The position numbers and the translations under genes were made by a program. Positions 51,576 to 62,086 of a DNA stretch of 64,000 bases are shown piece by piece (the first letter of the stretch is position 1; every line of letters starts with the position of its first letter). This DNA is from Rivibacter subsaxonicus (GTDB taxonomy: Bacteria; Pseudomonadota; Gammaproteobacteria; Burkholderiales; Burkholderiaceae_C): assembly GCF_004217215.1 (NCBI RefSeq), contig NZ_SHKP01000006.1:372001-436000 (forward strand). Direction: 5' to 3'. The notes below the pieces were generated by a model that saw only the letters and a list, made by a program, of their open reading frames with translations, ran no database searches and was not told where the DNA came from.

Positions 51576-52361
51576 TCATGGTGGCGGCAGATCGCGCGCC
51601 GGGTCCTGCCTGAAGTAGTTGGCCAGCAGCTCGTAGAGCGCCGGCGCCTCGTCGCGCAGCCCGTGCGGATCGACGAAGAAGGCCTCGCTGGCAACCGGGA
51701 AGAACTCGTCGACGCCCTCGCAGCCGTAGGGGTCGAGCACGGTGACGCGCCCGGCATCGACCGCGCGGCAAAGCCGGTCGTGGCCGGCCTCCATCACGCG
51801 CAGCCAGTGGCGGCGCGCGGCCGCATCGGGCAGCGGCGGCGCACCGTCGGGCTCGCGGCCGTCGGCCATGTCGAGCACATGCATGAACTCGTGGATCACG
51901 ACGTTGTAGGCACCGTCCGGCCGCGGTCCGGCGTCGGCCACGTCGCGCCACGACAGCATCAGCGGCCCGCCTTCCATCGCCTCGCCGGCGAGCGGCTCCT
52001 CGTACTCGTGGACGATGCCGTGCTCGTCGGTCACGCTGCGCGGTGCAAGCACCTCGTCCGGATGCAGCACGATGCCGACGAAGCCATCGTAGGCGTCCAG
52101 GCCGAGGTGCAGCACCGGCAGGCAGGCCTGCGCCGCCACCGCCAGCGCCATGCCGTCGTCGAGTTGCAGGCCGCCGGCGGCATGGAACTCCTTGCGGTCG
52201 AGGAACAACGAACTCAGCCGCCGCAACTGCTGTCGCTCGGCCTCGGAGCGGCCGGCGATGAATGGGTAGCGCGCCAGCATCTCGTCCCAGAGCGGGTCGG
52301 GGATCGCCCGCTCGCGCAGTGCGCGCGCATCACGGCGGCGTCGCCACCAGCCGCCGATCAT
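51576..52361 (-). CDS. mtfA: MtfA-family zinc metallopeptidase
   Basis: A 261-residue M90 peptidase. The zinc motif is VIHEFMHVLDMADG, with a downstream Glu in ASEAFFVDP. In E. coli MtfA binds the Mlc repressor and modifies sugar uptake control; a Mlc partner is not seen here. The start ATG overlaps the lpxH stop (ATGA); a longer upstream frame lies inside lpxH and is rejected. Confidence 0.9.
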   Translation of the reverse strand: MIGGWWRRRRDARALRERAIPDPLWDEMLARYPFIAGRSEAERQQLRRLSSLFLDRKEFHAAGGLQLDDGMALAVAAQACLPVLHLGLDAYDGFVGIVLHPDEVLAPRSVTDEHGIVHEYEEPLAGEAMEGGPLMLSWRDVADAGPRPDGAYNVVIHEFMHVLDMADGREPDGAPPLPDAAARRHWLRVMEAGHDRLCRAVDAGRVTVLDPYGCEGVDEFFPVASEAFFVDPHGLRDEAPALYELLANYFRQDPARDLPPP

Positions 52362-53167
52362 CCGACCTGGTCCAGCGCGAGCCGCTCGAAGCCGCGCGCC
52401 GAGAGCCGCAGCACCTCGGCCCGCGGCGGTTGGTGGTCGAGTTCCCAGTCGCTCAGCACCATGCGCGTGAAGCCCGGCGCCAGTTCCTCGGTACCGGGTC
52501 GGTGGGTATGACCGTGGATCATCACCGGCGCGGCCGCCTGGTGCATCCACTGCACCGCGCTCGCGGCGTCGACGTCGGCGTAGCCCTCGGGTTGGCGCCG
52601 ATTCTGTTCGGCCTGGTGGGCCTGGCTGGCGCTGCGTGCCTGGGCCGCGATCGCGCGTCGCTGCGCCAGCGGCAGTGCCAGCATGCGCGTGCGCCAGGCC
52701 TCGCTGCGCAGTTCGGCGCGCACCCGCTGGTAGCCGGTGTCGGCCAGGCACAGCGCGTCGCCGTGGGTCAGCAGCACGCGCTCGCCAAACGCGACCAGCA
52801 CGCTCGGGTCGGGCAGCGCGGTGATGCCGCAGTGGCGCAGCATCTCGGCGCCGACCAGGAAGTCGCGGTTGCCGGCCATTAAACTCAGGCTGAGCCGGCT
52901 CGAGGCCTCCTGCAGCAGTTCGGTGCAGCGGGCATCGAAGCCCTCGAAGCGCGCGTCGTCGCCGACCCAGACTTCGAACAGGTCACCCAGGATCAGCACC
53001 GCGTCGGCGGCCGTCGAGTGCAGGTAGGCGGCGAAGGCGTCGAAGGTGCCCGGCTCGCCCTGCTGCAAGTGCAGGTCCGAGATCAGGTCGATCCGTTGCC
53101 AGTCGCGCGGCGCGGCCAGCTCCCAGAAGCTCGGCAGCGGCAGGGCCGCGGCTGCACCGGTGCTCAC
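52358..53167 (-). CDS. lpxH: UDP-2,3-diacylglucosamine diphosphatase
   Basis: A calcineurin-like phosphoesterase of lipid A synthesis, 269 residues from GTG 53167. Metal ligands are in IDLISDLHLQQ, LILGDLFEVWVGDD, AGNRDFLVG, LLTHGDALC and IHGHTHRPG. It hydrolyses UDP-diacylglucosamine to lipid X. A TTG at 53188 inside the ppiB end is an alternative start. The end overlaps mtfA by 4 bases. Confidence 0.93.
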   Translation of the reverse strand: MSTGAAAALPLPSFWELAAPRDWQRIDLISDLHLQQGEPGTFDAFAAYLHSTAADAVLILGDLFEVWVGDDARFEGFDARCTELLQEASSRLSLSLMAGNRDFLVGAEMLRHCGITALPDPSVLVAFGERVLLTHGDALCLADTGYQRVRAELRSEAWRTRMLALPLAQRRAIAAQARSASQAHQAEQNRRQPEGYADVDAASAVQWMHQAAAPVMIHGHTHRPGTEELAPGFTRMVLSDWELDHQPPRAEVLRLSARGFERLALDQVG

Positions 53168-53180
53168 GCGCCTCGCGATC

Positions 53181-53681
53181 TCAGTCAACGACGACCGCGC
53201 GCTCGATCAGCACGTTCTCGACCGGCACGTCGTCATGAAAGCCGCTGCGGCCGGTCCTGACCTTCTCGATCGCGTCGACCACGGCCTGGCCCTCGACCAC
53301 CTTGCCGAACACCGCGTAGCCCCAGCCGCTGCCCGAGGGCGCGGTGTGGTTGAGGAAGGCGTTGTCGGCGGCGTTGATGAAGAACTGCGAGCTCGCCGAG
53401 TGCGGATCGTTGGTGCGCGCCATCGCCACCGTGTACTTGTCGTTCTTGAGGCCGTTGGTGGCTTCGTTCTTGATCGTCGCCAGCGTCGGCTTCTGCTTGA
53501 GGCCCGGCTCCATGCCGCCGCCCTGGATCATGAAGCCCTTGATGACGCGGTGGAACACCGTGCCGTCGAAATGGCCGCTCCTGACGTAGGCGAGGAAGTT
53601 GGCGACGGTTTCGGGTGCCTTGACCTCGTCGAGCGCGAGGACGATCTTGCCGTGGTTGGTTTGCAGTTCGACTTTGCTCAT
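53181..53681 (-). CDS. ppiB: Cytoplasmic peptidyl-prolyl isomerase B
   Basis: A 166-residue cyclophilin without signal peptide. [30 protein letters not shown] and [11 protein letters not shown] are catalytic-fold marks. It catalyses cis-trans proline isomerisation. It follows ppiA directly: the ppiA TAA and this ATG touch. The downstream lpxH start overlaps or abuts its end. Confidence 0.96.
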   Translation of the reverse strand: MSKVELQTNHGKIVLALDEVKAPETVANFLAYVRSGHFDGTVFHRVIKGFMIQGGGMEPGLKQKPTLATIKNEATNGLKNDKYTVAMARTNDPHSASSQFFINAADNAFLNHTAPSGSGWGYAVFGKVVEGQAVVDAIEKVRTGRSGFHDDVPVENVLIERAVVVD

Positions 53682-54284
53682 TTACTTCTCCATGCTGGCC
53701 TGGAGGATCACCACCGGCTCGACCGGCACGTTCTGGTGCATCCCCTTGCTGGTGGTGGGCACGGCCGCGATCTTGTCGACCACCTCCATGCCCGAGACGA
53801 TCTTGCCGAACACCGCGTAGCCCTGGCCGTCGCGCGCGTTGGCCTGGTCGAGGAAGGCGTTGTCCTTGAGGTTCAAGAAGAACTGCGCGGTGGCCGAGTT
53901 GGGGTCGGCGGTGCGCGCCATCGCGATCGTGCCGCGCTGGTTGACGAGGCCGCTGCGGCTCTCGAGCGCGATCGGCGCCTTGGTCGGCTTCGCGCTCATG
54001 TCCTTGCTCATGCCGCCGCCCTGGATCATGAAGTTCGGGATCACGCGGTGGAAGATCGTGCCGTCGTACTGGCCGGCCTTGACGTAGGCGACGAAGTTGT
54101 CGACGGTCTTGGGCGCCTTGGCGCGGTCGAGCTCGACGACGATGTCGCCGGCACTGGTCTTCAGGCGCACGCGCTCGGTGGCGGCCTGGGCCGGGGCGGC
54201 GAGGCTGGCCAGCACGAAGGCACAGCCGGCGAGCAACGCTGCGCGCCGCCCGATGGCGGCAACAATGGATGAGACGGGACTCAT
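53682..54284 (-). CDS. ppiA: Periplasmic peptidyl-prolyl isomerase A
   Basis: A 200-residue cyclophilin with a signal peptide ([18 protein letters not shown], cut near 34). [32 protein letters not shown] and [11 protein letters not shown] mark the fold. It assists folding in the periplasm. It pairs with cytoplasmic ppiB downstream and is divergent from cysS. Confidence 0.95.
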   Translation of the reverse strand: MSPVSSIVAAIGRRAALLAGCAFVLASLAAPAQAATERVRLKTSAGDIVVELDRAKAPKTVDNFVAYVKAGQYDGTIFHRVIPNFMIQGGGMSKDMSAKPTKAPIALESRSGLVNQRGTIAMARTADPNSATAQFFLNLKDNAFLDQANARDGQGYAVFGKIVSGMEVVDKIAAVPTTSKGMHQNVPVEPVVILQASMEK

Positions 54285-54445
54285 GGAAACTCCGGTGGGT
54301 CGGTCGCGCTATTGTCCACGGAAGGCCGCTTCCGGTTGCCGGTCGCGTGGCTATACTGCGGCGCTTCTTCCGTCGGCCGCCGGGCTTTTGCCACCAGCAT
54401 TTGCGCGCCGACCTGCCACCACGAGTGCCTGCCGTTCCCAGCCCG

Positions 54446-55828
54446 ATGAGCCTGCGCATCCACAACACGCTCAGCCGCAGCACCGAAGTCTTCACCCCGC
54501 TCGAACCCGGTCATGTCCGCATGTATGTGTGCGGCATGACGATCTATGACCTGTGTCATGTGGGTCATGCGCGGATGATGATGGCCTTCGACGTGGTGCA
54601 GCGCTGGCTCAAGGTGAGCGGTTATCGCGTCACCTACGTGCGCAACATCACCGACATCGACGACAAGATCATCAAGCGTGCGCTCGAGCGCGGCATCACG
54701 ATCCGCGCGCTGACCGACGAGATGATTGCCGCGATGCACCAGGACATCGGCGCGCTCGGCATCGAGCGACCGACGCACGAGCCGCGCGCCACCGAGTACG
54801 TGTCGCAGATGATCGGCATGGTCCAGGCGCTGCAGGGCAAGGGCTACGCCTACCAGGGCAGCGGCGGCGACATGAACTACTCGGTGCGCCGCTTCGAGGG
54901 CTACGGCAAGCTCAGCGGCAAGTCGATCGACCAGCTGCGCGCCGGCGAGCGCGTGGCGGTGCTCGAGGGCAAGGACGACCCGCTCGACTTCGTGCTGTGG
55001 AAGGCCGCCAAGCCCGAGGAACCGGCCGACGCCAAGTACGACGCGCCCTTCGGTGCTGGCCGCCCCGGCTGGCACATCGAATGCTCGGCAATGGCCTGCG
55101 CCTTGCTTGGTGAGAGCTTCGACCTCCACGGCGGCGGCATGGACCTGCAGTTCCCTCATCACGAGAACGAGATCGCGCAGAGCGAGGCCGCGCATGGCCG
55201 CCAGATGGCCAGGTTCTGGGTCCACAACGGATTCCTCAACGTCGACAACGAGAAGATGTCCAAGTCGCTGGGCAACTTTTTCACCATCCGCGACGTGCTC
55301 AAGCACTTCGACGGCGAGACGATCCGCTTCTTCATGCTGCGCGCCCACTACCGCAGCCCCTTCAACTACAGCGACGCTGGACTGGTCGATGCCAAGGCCG
55401 CGTTGACCCGCCTCTACACCGCGCTCGATGCGGTGGCGGCCGATGACGTGGCGACGGTCGACTGGACCGAGCCGTACGCGGCCCGCTTCAGGGCCGCGAT
55501 GGACGACGACTTCAACACGCCGATCGCGGTGTCGGTGCTCTTCGAACTTGCCGGCGAAATCAATCGCGGCCGCTCGAGCGCGCTGGCCGGGCTGTTGAAG
55601 GTGCTGGCCGGCACGCTCGGCCTGCTGCAGCAGGTCCCGGCCGTCTGGTTGCAGGGCGGCGGCGCGGGTGTCGACGAGGCGGCCGAGATCGAGGCCCAGA
55701 TCGCGCTGCGGGCGCAGGCCAAGGCGGCCAAGGATTGGGCCGAGGCCGACCGCATCCGGCTGGCGCTGCTCGCGCGCGGCATCGTGCTCAAGGACTCGGC
55801 CCAGGGCACGACCTGGGTGCGGGCCTGA
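54446..55828 (+). CDS. cysS: Cysteinyl-tRNA synthetase
   Basis: A 460-residue class I synthetase. [18 protein letters not shown] holds the zinc Cys and HIGH-type motif; [14 protein letters not shown] has further zinc ligands; [11 protein letters not shown] is KMSKS. It charges tRNA-Cys. The ATG at 54446 matches the family; the upstream frame is unsupported. A TATACT at 54352-54357 could be a -10. Confidence 0.97.
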   Translation: MSLRIHNTLSRSTEVFTPLEPGHVRMYVCGMTIYDLCHVGHARMMMAFDVVQRWLKVSGYRVTYVRNITDIDDKIIKRALERGITIRALTDEMIAAMHQDIGALGIERPTHEPRATEYVSQMIGMVQALQGKGYAYQGSGGDMNYSVRRFEGYGKLSGKSIDQLRAGERVAVLEGKDDPLDFVLWKAAKPEEPADAKYDAPFGAGRPGWHIECSAMACALLGESFDLHGGGMDLQFPHHENEIAQSEAAHGRQMARFWVHNGFLNVDNEKMSKSLGNFFTIRDVLKHFDGETIRFFMLRAHYRSPFNYSDAGLVDAKAALTRLYTALDAVAADDVATVDWTEPYAARFRAAMDDDFNTPIAVSVLFELAGEINRGRSSALAGLLKVLAGTLGLLQQVPAVWLQGGGAGVDEAAEIEAQIALRAQAKAAKDWAEADRIRLALLARGIVLKDSAQGTTWVRA

Positions 55829-55854
55829 GTACCGGCGCCCGCATCGGATCGATC

Positions 55855-56523
55855 ATGGCTCCACGCGGCACATCCGCCCGTGTCACTCCCGAAGTGACTC
55901 CAGACTATTGGGACGAGGCCTGCAAGCACCTTTCGCGGCGCGATCGCGTCATGAAGAAGCTGATCCCGCAGTTTGGCGAGGCGCGACTGCAGAGCAAGGG
56001 CGATGCCTTCACGACGCTGGCGCGCTCGATCGTCGGTCAGCAGATCTCGGTCAAGGCGGCGCAGTCGGTGTGGAACCGCTTTGCCGCGCTGCTGCCCGGC
56101 GAGGCGGCCCGCATCGCGCCCGGCGGCGTGCTCGAACTGAGCAACGCCGATATGCGCGGCGCCGGGCTTTCGGCCCGGAAGGTCGAGTACCTGTGCGACC
56201 TGGCCCAGCATTTCGAGTCGGGCAGCGTGCATGTCAAACGCTGGGGCACGATGGACGACGAGGCGATCATCGAGGAACTGGTCGCTATTCGCGGCATCGG
56301 TCGCTGGACAGCCGAGATGTTCCTGATCTTCCACCTGATGCGCCCCAACGTGCTGCCGCTCGACGACCTCGGGCTGCTCAAGGGCATCAGCGACAACTAC
56401 TTCAGCGGCGAGCCGGTCTCGCGCGCCGAGGCGCGCGAGGTGGGCGACGCCTGGGCGCCGTACCGCAGCGTCGCCACCTGGTACCTCTGGCGCAGCCTTG
56501 ACCCGCTGCCGGTGGACTACTGA
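55855..56523 (+). CDS. DNA-3-methyladenine glycosylase, AlkA-like
   Basis: A 222-residue HhH-GPD glycosylase. ARSIVGQQISVKAAQSVWNR and the helix-hairpin-helix ELVAIRGIGRWTAEMFLIF precede LPLDDLGLLKG with the catalytic Asp. It removes alkylated bases in base excision repair. It lies 26 bases after cysS and 52 before accA, a standard local order. Confidence 0.93.
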   Translation: MAPRGTSARVTPEVTPDYWDEACKHLSRRDRVMKKLIPQFGEARLQSKGDAFTTLARSIVGQQISVKAAQSVWNRFAALLPGEAARIAPGGVLELSNADMRGAGLSARKVEYLCDLAQHFESGSVHVKRWGTMDDEAIIEELVAIRGIGRWTAEMFLIFHLMRPNVLPLDDLGLLKGISDNYFSGEPVSRAEAREVGDAWAPYRSVATWYLWRSLDPLPVDY

Positions 56524-56575
56524 CAATCCATGATCGCCGGTTCCTGCCGGCGCATGAGCACAAGGAGCTTCCCGC

Positions 56576-57553
56576 ATGAGCACGGTGAAGAAGCATTTCC
56601 TGGAGTTCGAGCAGCCGATCGCCGAACTCGAGAGCAAGATCGACGAGCTGCGCTATGTGCAAAGCGAGTCGGCGGTCGACATCTCCGAAGAGATCGACCG
56701 CCTGAGCGTGAAGAGCCAGCAACTGGCCAAGGAGATCTATTCGAGCCTGACGCCGTGGCAGGTGACGCAGATCGCGCGCCATCCGCAGCGGCCCTACACG
56801 CTCGACTACGTGAACGAGCTGTTCACCGACTTCCACGAGTTGCACGGCGACCGTGCCTTTGCCGACGACCAGAGCATCGTCGGCGGCCTGGCCCGCTTCA
56901 ACGGCCAGGCCTGCATGGTGCTCGGCCACCAGAAGGGTCGCGACACCAAGGAGCGCGCCGCGCGCAACTTCGGCATGAGCCGGCCCGAGGGCTACCGCAA
57001 GGCGCTGCGCCTGATGACGCTGGCGCAGAAGTTCGGCCTGCCGGTCTTCACCTTCGTCGACACGCCCGGCGCCTACCCCGGCATCGGCGCCGAGGAGCGC
57101 GGCCAGAGCGAGGCGATCGGCCACAACATCTTCGCAATGGCCGGGCTCGAGGTGCCGATCATCACCACCATCATCGGCGAGGGCGGTTCCGGCGGCGCGC
57201 TGGCGATCGGCGTCGGCGACCAGGTGCTGATGCTGCAGCACTCGGTCTACTCGGTGATCTCGCCCGAGGGCTGCGCCTCGATCCTGTGGAAGACCTCCGA
57301 ACGTGCCAGCGAGGCGGCCGAGGCCATGGGCATCACCGCTCACCGCCTCAAGGCACTCGGTCTGATCGACAAGATCGTCAACGAGCCGGTTGGCGGCGCC
57401 CACCGCGACCCGAAGGCGATGGCGGCGTTCTTGAAGCGCGCCCTCAACGACGCGCTGCGCCAGGTGGCCGACCTCAAGCCGACCGAGTTGCTGAACCGGC
57501 GCTACGACCGGCTCAAGAGCTACGGCCGCTTCAACGACACCAAGGACCGATGA
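56576..57553 (+). CDS. accA: Acetyl-CoA carboxylase carboxyltransferase subunit alpha
   Basis: A 325-residue Acc[58 protein letters not shown] and [11 protein letters not shown] are typical. With AccD it transfers carboxyl from biotin to acetyl-CoA. The stop TGA shares bases with the first tandem repeat unit downstream. Confidence 0.97.
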   Translation: MSTVKKHFLEFEQPIAELESKIDELRYVQSESAVDISEEIDRLSVKSQQLAKEIYSSLTPWQVTQIARHPQRPYTLDYVNELFTDFHELHGDRAFADDQSIVGGLARFNGQACMVLGHQKGRDTKERAARNFGMSRPEGYRKALRLMTLAQKFGLPVFTFVDTPGAYPGIGAEERGQSEAIGHNIFAMAGLEVPIITTIIGEGGSGGALAIGVGDQVLMLQHSVYSVISPEGCASILWKTSERASEAAEAMGITAHRLKALGLIDKIVNEPVGGAHRDPKAMAAFLKRALNDALRQVADLKPTELLNRRYDRLKSYGRFNDTKDR

Positions 57554-57695
57554 GCCGCGGCTCCAAGCCCGACAGTTCGGGCTTGGACGGCTCGCGAGGG
57601 CCGCGAGCTCTGCGAGTGGCACGATGGCGCGCGGCTCCATGTCCAACAGTTTGGACATGGACGGGTCGAGGGCCGCGAGCTCTGCGAGCGGCAAG
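57550..57695 (+). repeat. two tandem imperfect repeats with compensated hairpins between accA and tilS
   Basis: Unit 1 spans 57550-57623 and unit 2 spans 57624-57695; each begins with ATG and is followed by ATG. They share blocks such as GCGAGCTCTGCGAG and GCGGCTCC. Each contains a 10-bp stem with a CAGT loop: 57563-57586 and 57637-57660. The stems differ at three base pairs, each change compensated on the other arm. Unit 2 is open in frame with tilS and would encode a 24-residue N-terminal extension. Confidence 0.75.
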
Positions 57696-59018
57696 ATGAG
57701 CACGGCAGGTGTGGATCTCGCGGTCGCCTACAGCGGCGGGCGCGATTCGACTGCGCTGCTGCATGCAACCCTGCTTGCCGCGCGCGACGCCGGCCTGCAG
57801 GTTCATGCGCTGCACGTCCACCACGGGCTGAGTGCACACGCCGACGAGTGGCTCGCGCACTGCACCTCGCAGTGCGAGCGCTGGCACCGTGCCGGCTTGC
57901 CGGTCACTCTTCATCACGAGCGTTTGAGCCTGAAGCCGCGGCGCGGCCAGAGCGTCGAGGCGCTCGCGCGCGACGCGCGCTACGCGGCGCTGGCGCGCAT
58001 GGCGCACGCGGCGGGCGCGACGATCGTGCTGCTCGCCCACCACCGGCGCGACCAGGCCGAGACCTTCCTGCTGCAGGCGCTGCGTGGGGCTGGCGCCGAA
58101 GGCCAGGCCGCAATGCCGCGCGGCGTCGAGCGCGATGGCATCAGCTGGCTGCGACCCTGGCTCGAGCAGCCGCGCGAGGCGATCGAGGCCTATCTGCGCC
58201 GACGCCGCCTGCGCTTCATCGACGACGACAGCAACGACGATCCGCGCTTCGCGCGCAACCGGCTGCGGCTCGAGGTCTGGCCGGCGCTGGTCGCCGCCTT
58301 CCCGCAGGCCGAGGCGAGCCTTGCCGATGCGGCACGCCGCGCGCAGCAGACCATCGATGCCACGAAGGCCGCTGCCGCGGCCGAACCGATGCCGGAGCGG
58401 CTCGACATCGCGGCCTGGGCGCGGCGACCGCCGTCCGAGTCACGACTGTTGTTGCGGCACTGGCTCAAGGCGCGTCTGGGTCGCGCACCGAGCGCGGCAC
58501 TGGTCGAGCGACTGTGCGGGGAGATTGGCGTCGGCCGCGACCCGGCGCGCTGGCCAGTCGGCGCCGGCGATGCACGCGAGCTCAGGCGTTACCGGGGCGA
58601 ACTGCGTCTTGAAGTGGTCCCGCTTGCCAAGCCGCCGGCCGTCGAAGCCACGCTCGGCCTGCACCGCGCCGGCCGCTTCCCCGTGCCCGGCTGGGGCGGC
58701 ACGCTGGTGGCGACGCGCGTGAAGCAGGGCGGCATTGCCACCGAGCAGCTGGCCGCGCTCAGCCTGCGCGCGCGCAGCGGCGGCGAACAGTTCCAGCTCG
58801 GCCCGCAGCGGCCGCCGCGCAGCCTGAAGAAGCAGTACCAGGCGCTCGGCGTGCCCGAGTGGCAGCGCGACGGTCCGCTGCTCTACGCGGCCGACGGTGC
58901 ATTGCTGATGGTGCCCGGCCTGGGCGTCGACGCCCGCGCGCAGGCCGCGCCCGGTGTGGCGCAGCTCGCGCTGCGCTGGGAGCCTGGCGCGCAAGAGCCG
59001 CGTCAGCCGCCTCAGTAG
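57696..59018 (+). CDS. tilS: tRNA(Ile)-lysidine synthase
   Basis: A 440-residue TilS. The P-loop is [32 protein letters not shown] and [20 protein letters not shown] are catalytic regions, followed by [16 protein letters not shown]. The C-terminal substrate domain has [20 protein letters not shown]. It makes lysidine at the wobble C of tRNA-Ile(CAU). ATG 57696 is chosen as conservative; ATG 57624 adds the repeat-encoded extension. Confidence 0.94.
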   Translation: MSTAGVDLAVAYSGGRDSTALLHATLLAARDAGLQVHALHVHHGLSAHADEWLAHCTSQCERWHRAGLPVTLHHERLSLKPRRGQSVEALARDARYAALARMAHAAGATIVLLAHHRRDQAETFLLQALRGAGAEGQAAMPRGVERDGISWLRPWLEQPREAIEAYLRRRRLRFIDDDSNDDPRFARNRLRLEVWPALVAAFPQAEASLADAARRAQQTIDATKAAAAAEPMPERLDIAAWARRPPSESRLLLRHWLKARLGRAPSAALVERLCGEIGVGRDPARWPVGAGDARELRRYRGELRLEVVPLAKPPAVEATLGLHRAGRFPVPGWGGTLVATRVKQGGIATEQLAALSLRARSGGEQFQLGPQRPPRSLKKQYQALGVPEWQRDGPLLYAADGALLMVPGLGVDARAQAAPGVAQLALRWEPGAQEPRQPPQ

Positions 59019-59074
59019 AATCCCGGGTTCGCGTTTGGGCGCCGTGGGTGCCCGCGTCGGCCTTAGTTCAACTC

Positions 59075-60346
59075 ATGGCTTTGATCGTTCACAAGTACGG
59101 CGGCACGTCGATGGGCTCGACCGAGCGCATCCGCAATGTCGCCAAGCGCGTTGCCAAGTGGCATCGCGCCGGCCACCAGATGGTGGTGGTGCCCTCGGCA
59201 ATGAGCGGCGAGACCAATCGCCTGCTCGGCCTGGCCAAGGAACTCTCGCCCGCGACGCACAGCACCGCGCTGGCGCGCGAGCTCGACCTGATCGCCGCCA
59301 CCGGCGAGCAGGTCTCGGTCGGACTGCTGGCGATCGCGCTGCAGGCCGAAGGCATCGACGCGGTCAGCTACGCCGGCTGGCAGGTGCCGATCGCCACCGA
59401 CAGCGCCTTCACCAAGGCGCGCATCCAGAGCATCGACGACGTCCGGGTGCGTGCCGATCTCGAAGCCGGCCGCGTGGTAATCATCACCGGCTTCCAGGGC
59501 ATCGACCCCGAGGGCAACGTCACCACGCTCGGCCGCGGCGGCAGCGACACCTCGGCGGTGGCGGTGGCGGCGGCGATGAAGGCGGCCGAGTGTCTGATCT
59601 ACACCGACGTGGATGGCGTCTACACCACCGACCCGCGCATCGTGCCCGAGGCCCGGCGCCTTTCGACCATCAGCTTCGAGGAAATGCTCGAGATGGCCAG
59701 CCTTGGCTCCAAGGTGCTGCAGATCCGCTCGGTCGAGTTCGCCGGCAAGTACCGGGTGCCGCTGCGCGTGCTGAGCAGCTTCACCGACTGGGACATCGAC
59801 ATCAATGAAGAGGCGCGCTCGGGCACGCTGATCACTTTCGAGGAAGACGAAAAAATGGAACAGGCCGTTGTTTCCGGCATCGCGTTCAACCGCGACGAGG
59901 CCAAGGTCAGCGTGATGGGCGTGCCCGACAAGCCGGGTATCGCGTTCCAGATCCTGGGCCCGGTGGCCGACGCCAACATCGACGTCGACGTCATCATCCA
60001 GAACGTCTCGCACGACGGCCGCACCGACTTCTCGTTCACCGTGCACCGCAACGACTACGCGCGCGCGATGGATCTGCTCAAGAACACCGTGGCGCCGGCC
60101 TGCGGCGCCAGCAGCGTGGTCGGCGACCCGAAGATCTGCAAGGTCAGCATCGTCGGCATCGGCATGCGCTCGCATGTCGGTGTGGCCAGCCGCATGTTCC
60201 GCTCGCTGAGCGAGGAGGGCATCAACATCCAGATGATCTCGACCAGCGAGATCAAGACCTCGGTCGTCATCGACGAGAAGTACATGGAGCTGGCCGTGCG
60301 TGCGCTGCACAAGGCCTTCGACCTCGACCAGCCGGCTGAGGCATAA
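59075..60346 (+). CDS. lysC: Aspartate kinase
   Basis: A 423-residue aspartokinase. MALIVHKYGGTSMGSTERI is the kinase start; TTLGRGGSDTSAVAVAAAMK and YTDVDGVYTTDPRIV follow. Two ACT domains occupy the C-terminal third (SVMGVPDKPGIAFQIL and SIVGIGMRSHVGVASRMF), which bind lysine or threonine as feedback inhibitors. It starts the lysine/threonine/methionine pathway. tRNA-Ser follows within 15 bases. Confidence 0.97.
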   Translation: MALIVHKYGGTSMGSTERIRNVAKRVAKWHRAGHQMVVVPSAMSGETNRLLGLAKELSPATHSTALARELDLIAATGEQVSVGLLAIALQAEGIDAVSYAGWQVPIATDSAFTKARIQSIDDVRVRADLEAGRVVIITGFQGIDPEGNVTTLGRGGSDTSAVAVAAAMKAAECLIYTDVDGVYTTDPRIVPEARRLSTISFEEMLEMASLGSKVLQIRSVEFAGKYRVPLRVLSSFTDWDIDINEEARSGTLITFEEDEKMEQAVVSGIAFNRDEAKVSVMGVPDKPGIAFQILGPVADANIDVDVIIQNVSHDGRTDFSFTVHRNDYARAMDLLKNTVAPACGASSVVGDPKICKVSIVGIGMRSHVGVASRMFRSLSEEGINIQMISTSEIKTSVVIDEKYMELAVRALHKAFDLDQPAEA

Positions 60347-60360
60347 TCGCGGTCTGGCCT

Positions 60361-60454
60361 GGAGTCGTGACCGAGTGGCCGAAGGTGCTCCCCTGCTAAG
60401 GGAGTATGTGCGCTAAAACGTGCATCGAGGGTTCGAATCCCTCCGACTCCGCCA
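60361..60454 (+). tRNA. tRNA-Ser (anticodon GCT)
   Basis: A class II tRNA. The acceptor stem GGAGTCG (60361-60367) pairs with CGACTCC (60444-60450), with discriminator G and encoded CCA (60452-60454). The anticodon arm is CTCCC-CTGCTAA-GGGAG, giving GCT for Ser AGC/AGU codons. A long variable arm (GTGCGCTAAAACGTGCAT) and T-loop GGTTCGAATCC are present. The lysC-tRNA-Ser order is frequent in Burkholderiales. Confidence 0.97.
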
Positions 60455-60464
60455 ACCCATCCGC

Positions 60465-60488
60465 AAAGCCCGCCCTCCGGCGGGCTTT
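60465..60488 (+). terminator. intrinsic terminator after tRNA-Ser
   Basis: AAAGCCCGCC (60465-60474) pairs with GGCGGGCTTT (60479-60488) around CTCC, followed by TGCTTTT. Confidence 0.82.
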
Positions 60489-60597
60489 TGCTTTTGGGCC
60501 TCCATTGATCCAGCGCAAGCCGGGCGCCGGCCGCAAGGCGCACGCTGCGCAGGCGAGGTGCCGCGTGCACCGCGCGCTTCGATCGGAGGTCCGCGCC

Positions 60598-61248
60598 ATG
60601 ACTCACGCCACGCTCACCATCATCCGCCGCGAGCACACCGCGTTGTCGGCCATGCTGCGCTCGATCGTGCTGCTGCTGGCGGAGTTGCGCAGGCACGACG
60701 CACTGCCCGACTTCGGCGTGCTGCGCGCAATGCTGTTCTATGTCGACGAGTTCCCGCAGCGCCTGCATCACACGAAGGAGAGCGAGCTGCTGTTCCCGAG
60801 GCTGCGCCAGCGCAGCCCGGAGGCGGCCGAGGTACTGAGCCGGCTCGACCGCGACCACGCCGGCGGCGAGGTGGCGATCCGCGAACTCGAGCACGATCTG
60901 CTCGGCTTCGAGATGATGGCCGACACGGTCCAGGGGCCGGCCCGGCGCCAGCGCTTCGAGGACGCGATGAACCGCTACGTCGGCTTCTATCTCGAGCACA
61001 TGCGGATCGAGGAAAGTCTCGTCCTGCCGCTGGCCGAGCGCGTGCTGACCGAGCAGGACTGGGCCGAACTGGATGCGGCCTTCGAGCAGAACCGCGATCC
61101 GCTTGCCGGCTACGAGGGCGACGAGGCCTATCGCACGGTGTTCCGCCGGATCCTCAACGCGTTGCCGGCACCGCTGGGCCTCGGTTCGGCGATCGAGGCG
61201 ATGGCGGGCAAGGGCGTGGCCCGGACGTTCCAGCCGAGCGCGCGCTGA
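60598..61248 (+). CDS. Hemerythrin-like HHE domain protein
   Basis: A 216-residue all-helical protein. Candidate diiron ligands are in IIRREHTALSAML, FPQRLHHTKESELLFP, DRDHAGGEVAIRELEHD and YLEHMRIEESLVLPLAE. HHE proteins bind O2 or NO or sense oxygen; the role here is unknown. The ATG at 60598 follows CGGAGG, which decides the start. It is a monocistronic gene after the tRNA terminator. Confidence 0.88.
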   Translation: MTHATLTIIRREHTALSAMLRSIVLLLAELRRHDALPDFGVLRAMLFYVDEFPQRLHHTKESELLFPRLRQRSPEAAEVLSRLDRDHAGGEVAIRELEHDLLGFEMMADTVQGPARRQRFEDAMNRYVGFYLEHMRIEESLVLPLAERVLTEQDWAELDAAFEQNRDPLAGYEGDEAYRTVFRRILNALPAPLGLGSAIEAMAGKGVARTFQPSAR

Positions 61249-61341
61249 GAGGCGTGATCGGCGCGCCCGGCGACAGGCGCGTCAGGCATGCGACGCTAGA
61301 CTGCGTCGGCGCCCGATCCGGGCCTGTCGGGAGCCTCTCTC

Positions 61342-61824
61342 ATGGCCACACGCCGCCGCGCGCTCGCCGCGCTCGCCACCGTGACCGTCGCCACGCTGCT
61401 CGGCGCCTGCGCCAGCATGCCCGGGCGCGAACCGGTGCAGGTCAGCGTGGTCGGCATCGAGCCGCTGGCGGGCGAGGGCATGGAACTGCGCTTCAACGTC
61501 AAGCTGCGAGTGCAGAACCCGAACGACGCGCCGATCGACTTCGACGGCCTGTTCGTCGAGTTGGACGTGCAGGGCAGGAGCTTCGCCACCGGCGTCAGCG
61601 ACGCCAAGGGCACGATCCCGCGCTTTGGCGAGACGGTGCTGGTGGTGCCGGTCAGCGTGTCGGCGCTGCGCGCGGTGCGCCAGATCATCGGCGTCGCCAC
61701 CGGTGGCCAGATGCCGCAGAAGATCGACTACGAGCTGCGCGGCAAGATCGGCGGCCCGCTGTTCAACAGCGTGCGTTTCGAGCATCGCGGCGAACTCGCG
61801 CTTCCGGGCGAAGGCGCACGCTGA
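61342..61824 (+). CDS. LEA14-like (LEA type 2) lipoprotein
   Basis: A 160-residue lipoprotein with lipobox LLGAC (Cys23). The rest matches the water-stress/WHy domain: VSVVGIEPLAGEGMELRFNV, VQNPNDAPIDFDGLFVELDV and RFGETVLVVPVSV. It is predicted in the outer-membrane periplasmic face. Function in bacteria is not established; stress protection is suggested for the family. Confidence 0.82.
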   Translation: MATRRRALAALATVTVATLLGACASMPGREPVQVSVVGIEPLAGEGMELRFNVKLRVQNPNDAPIDFDGLFVELDVQGRSFATGVSDAKGTIPRFGETVLVVPVSVSALRAVRQIIGVATGGQMPQKIDYELRGKIGGPLFNSVRFEHRGELALPGEGAR

Positions 61825-62086
61825 ACCGGGACCGTCGTTCAGCGGAGACCTCCGTGCACGCCGCTTGGCTCGGCCGCCAGAGCGGCAATCGCGAGCTCCC
61901 AAGCACGTGGGACGCGCGGCTCGTGGGGCTGGACGAGGGCGGCGATCTTCGCTAGTGTCCGCCGCTTCCGTGGCGCCGCTGCTGCAGAAGCACGCAGGCA
62001 GACCGCCGTGGTCTCAGGGAGCCTACTGCCTTTGAACTCTGGTCCGAGCGACGTGCCGGACGCGGGGCCATGCGAGGGCGATGGCG

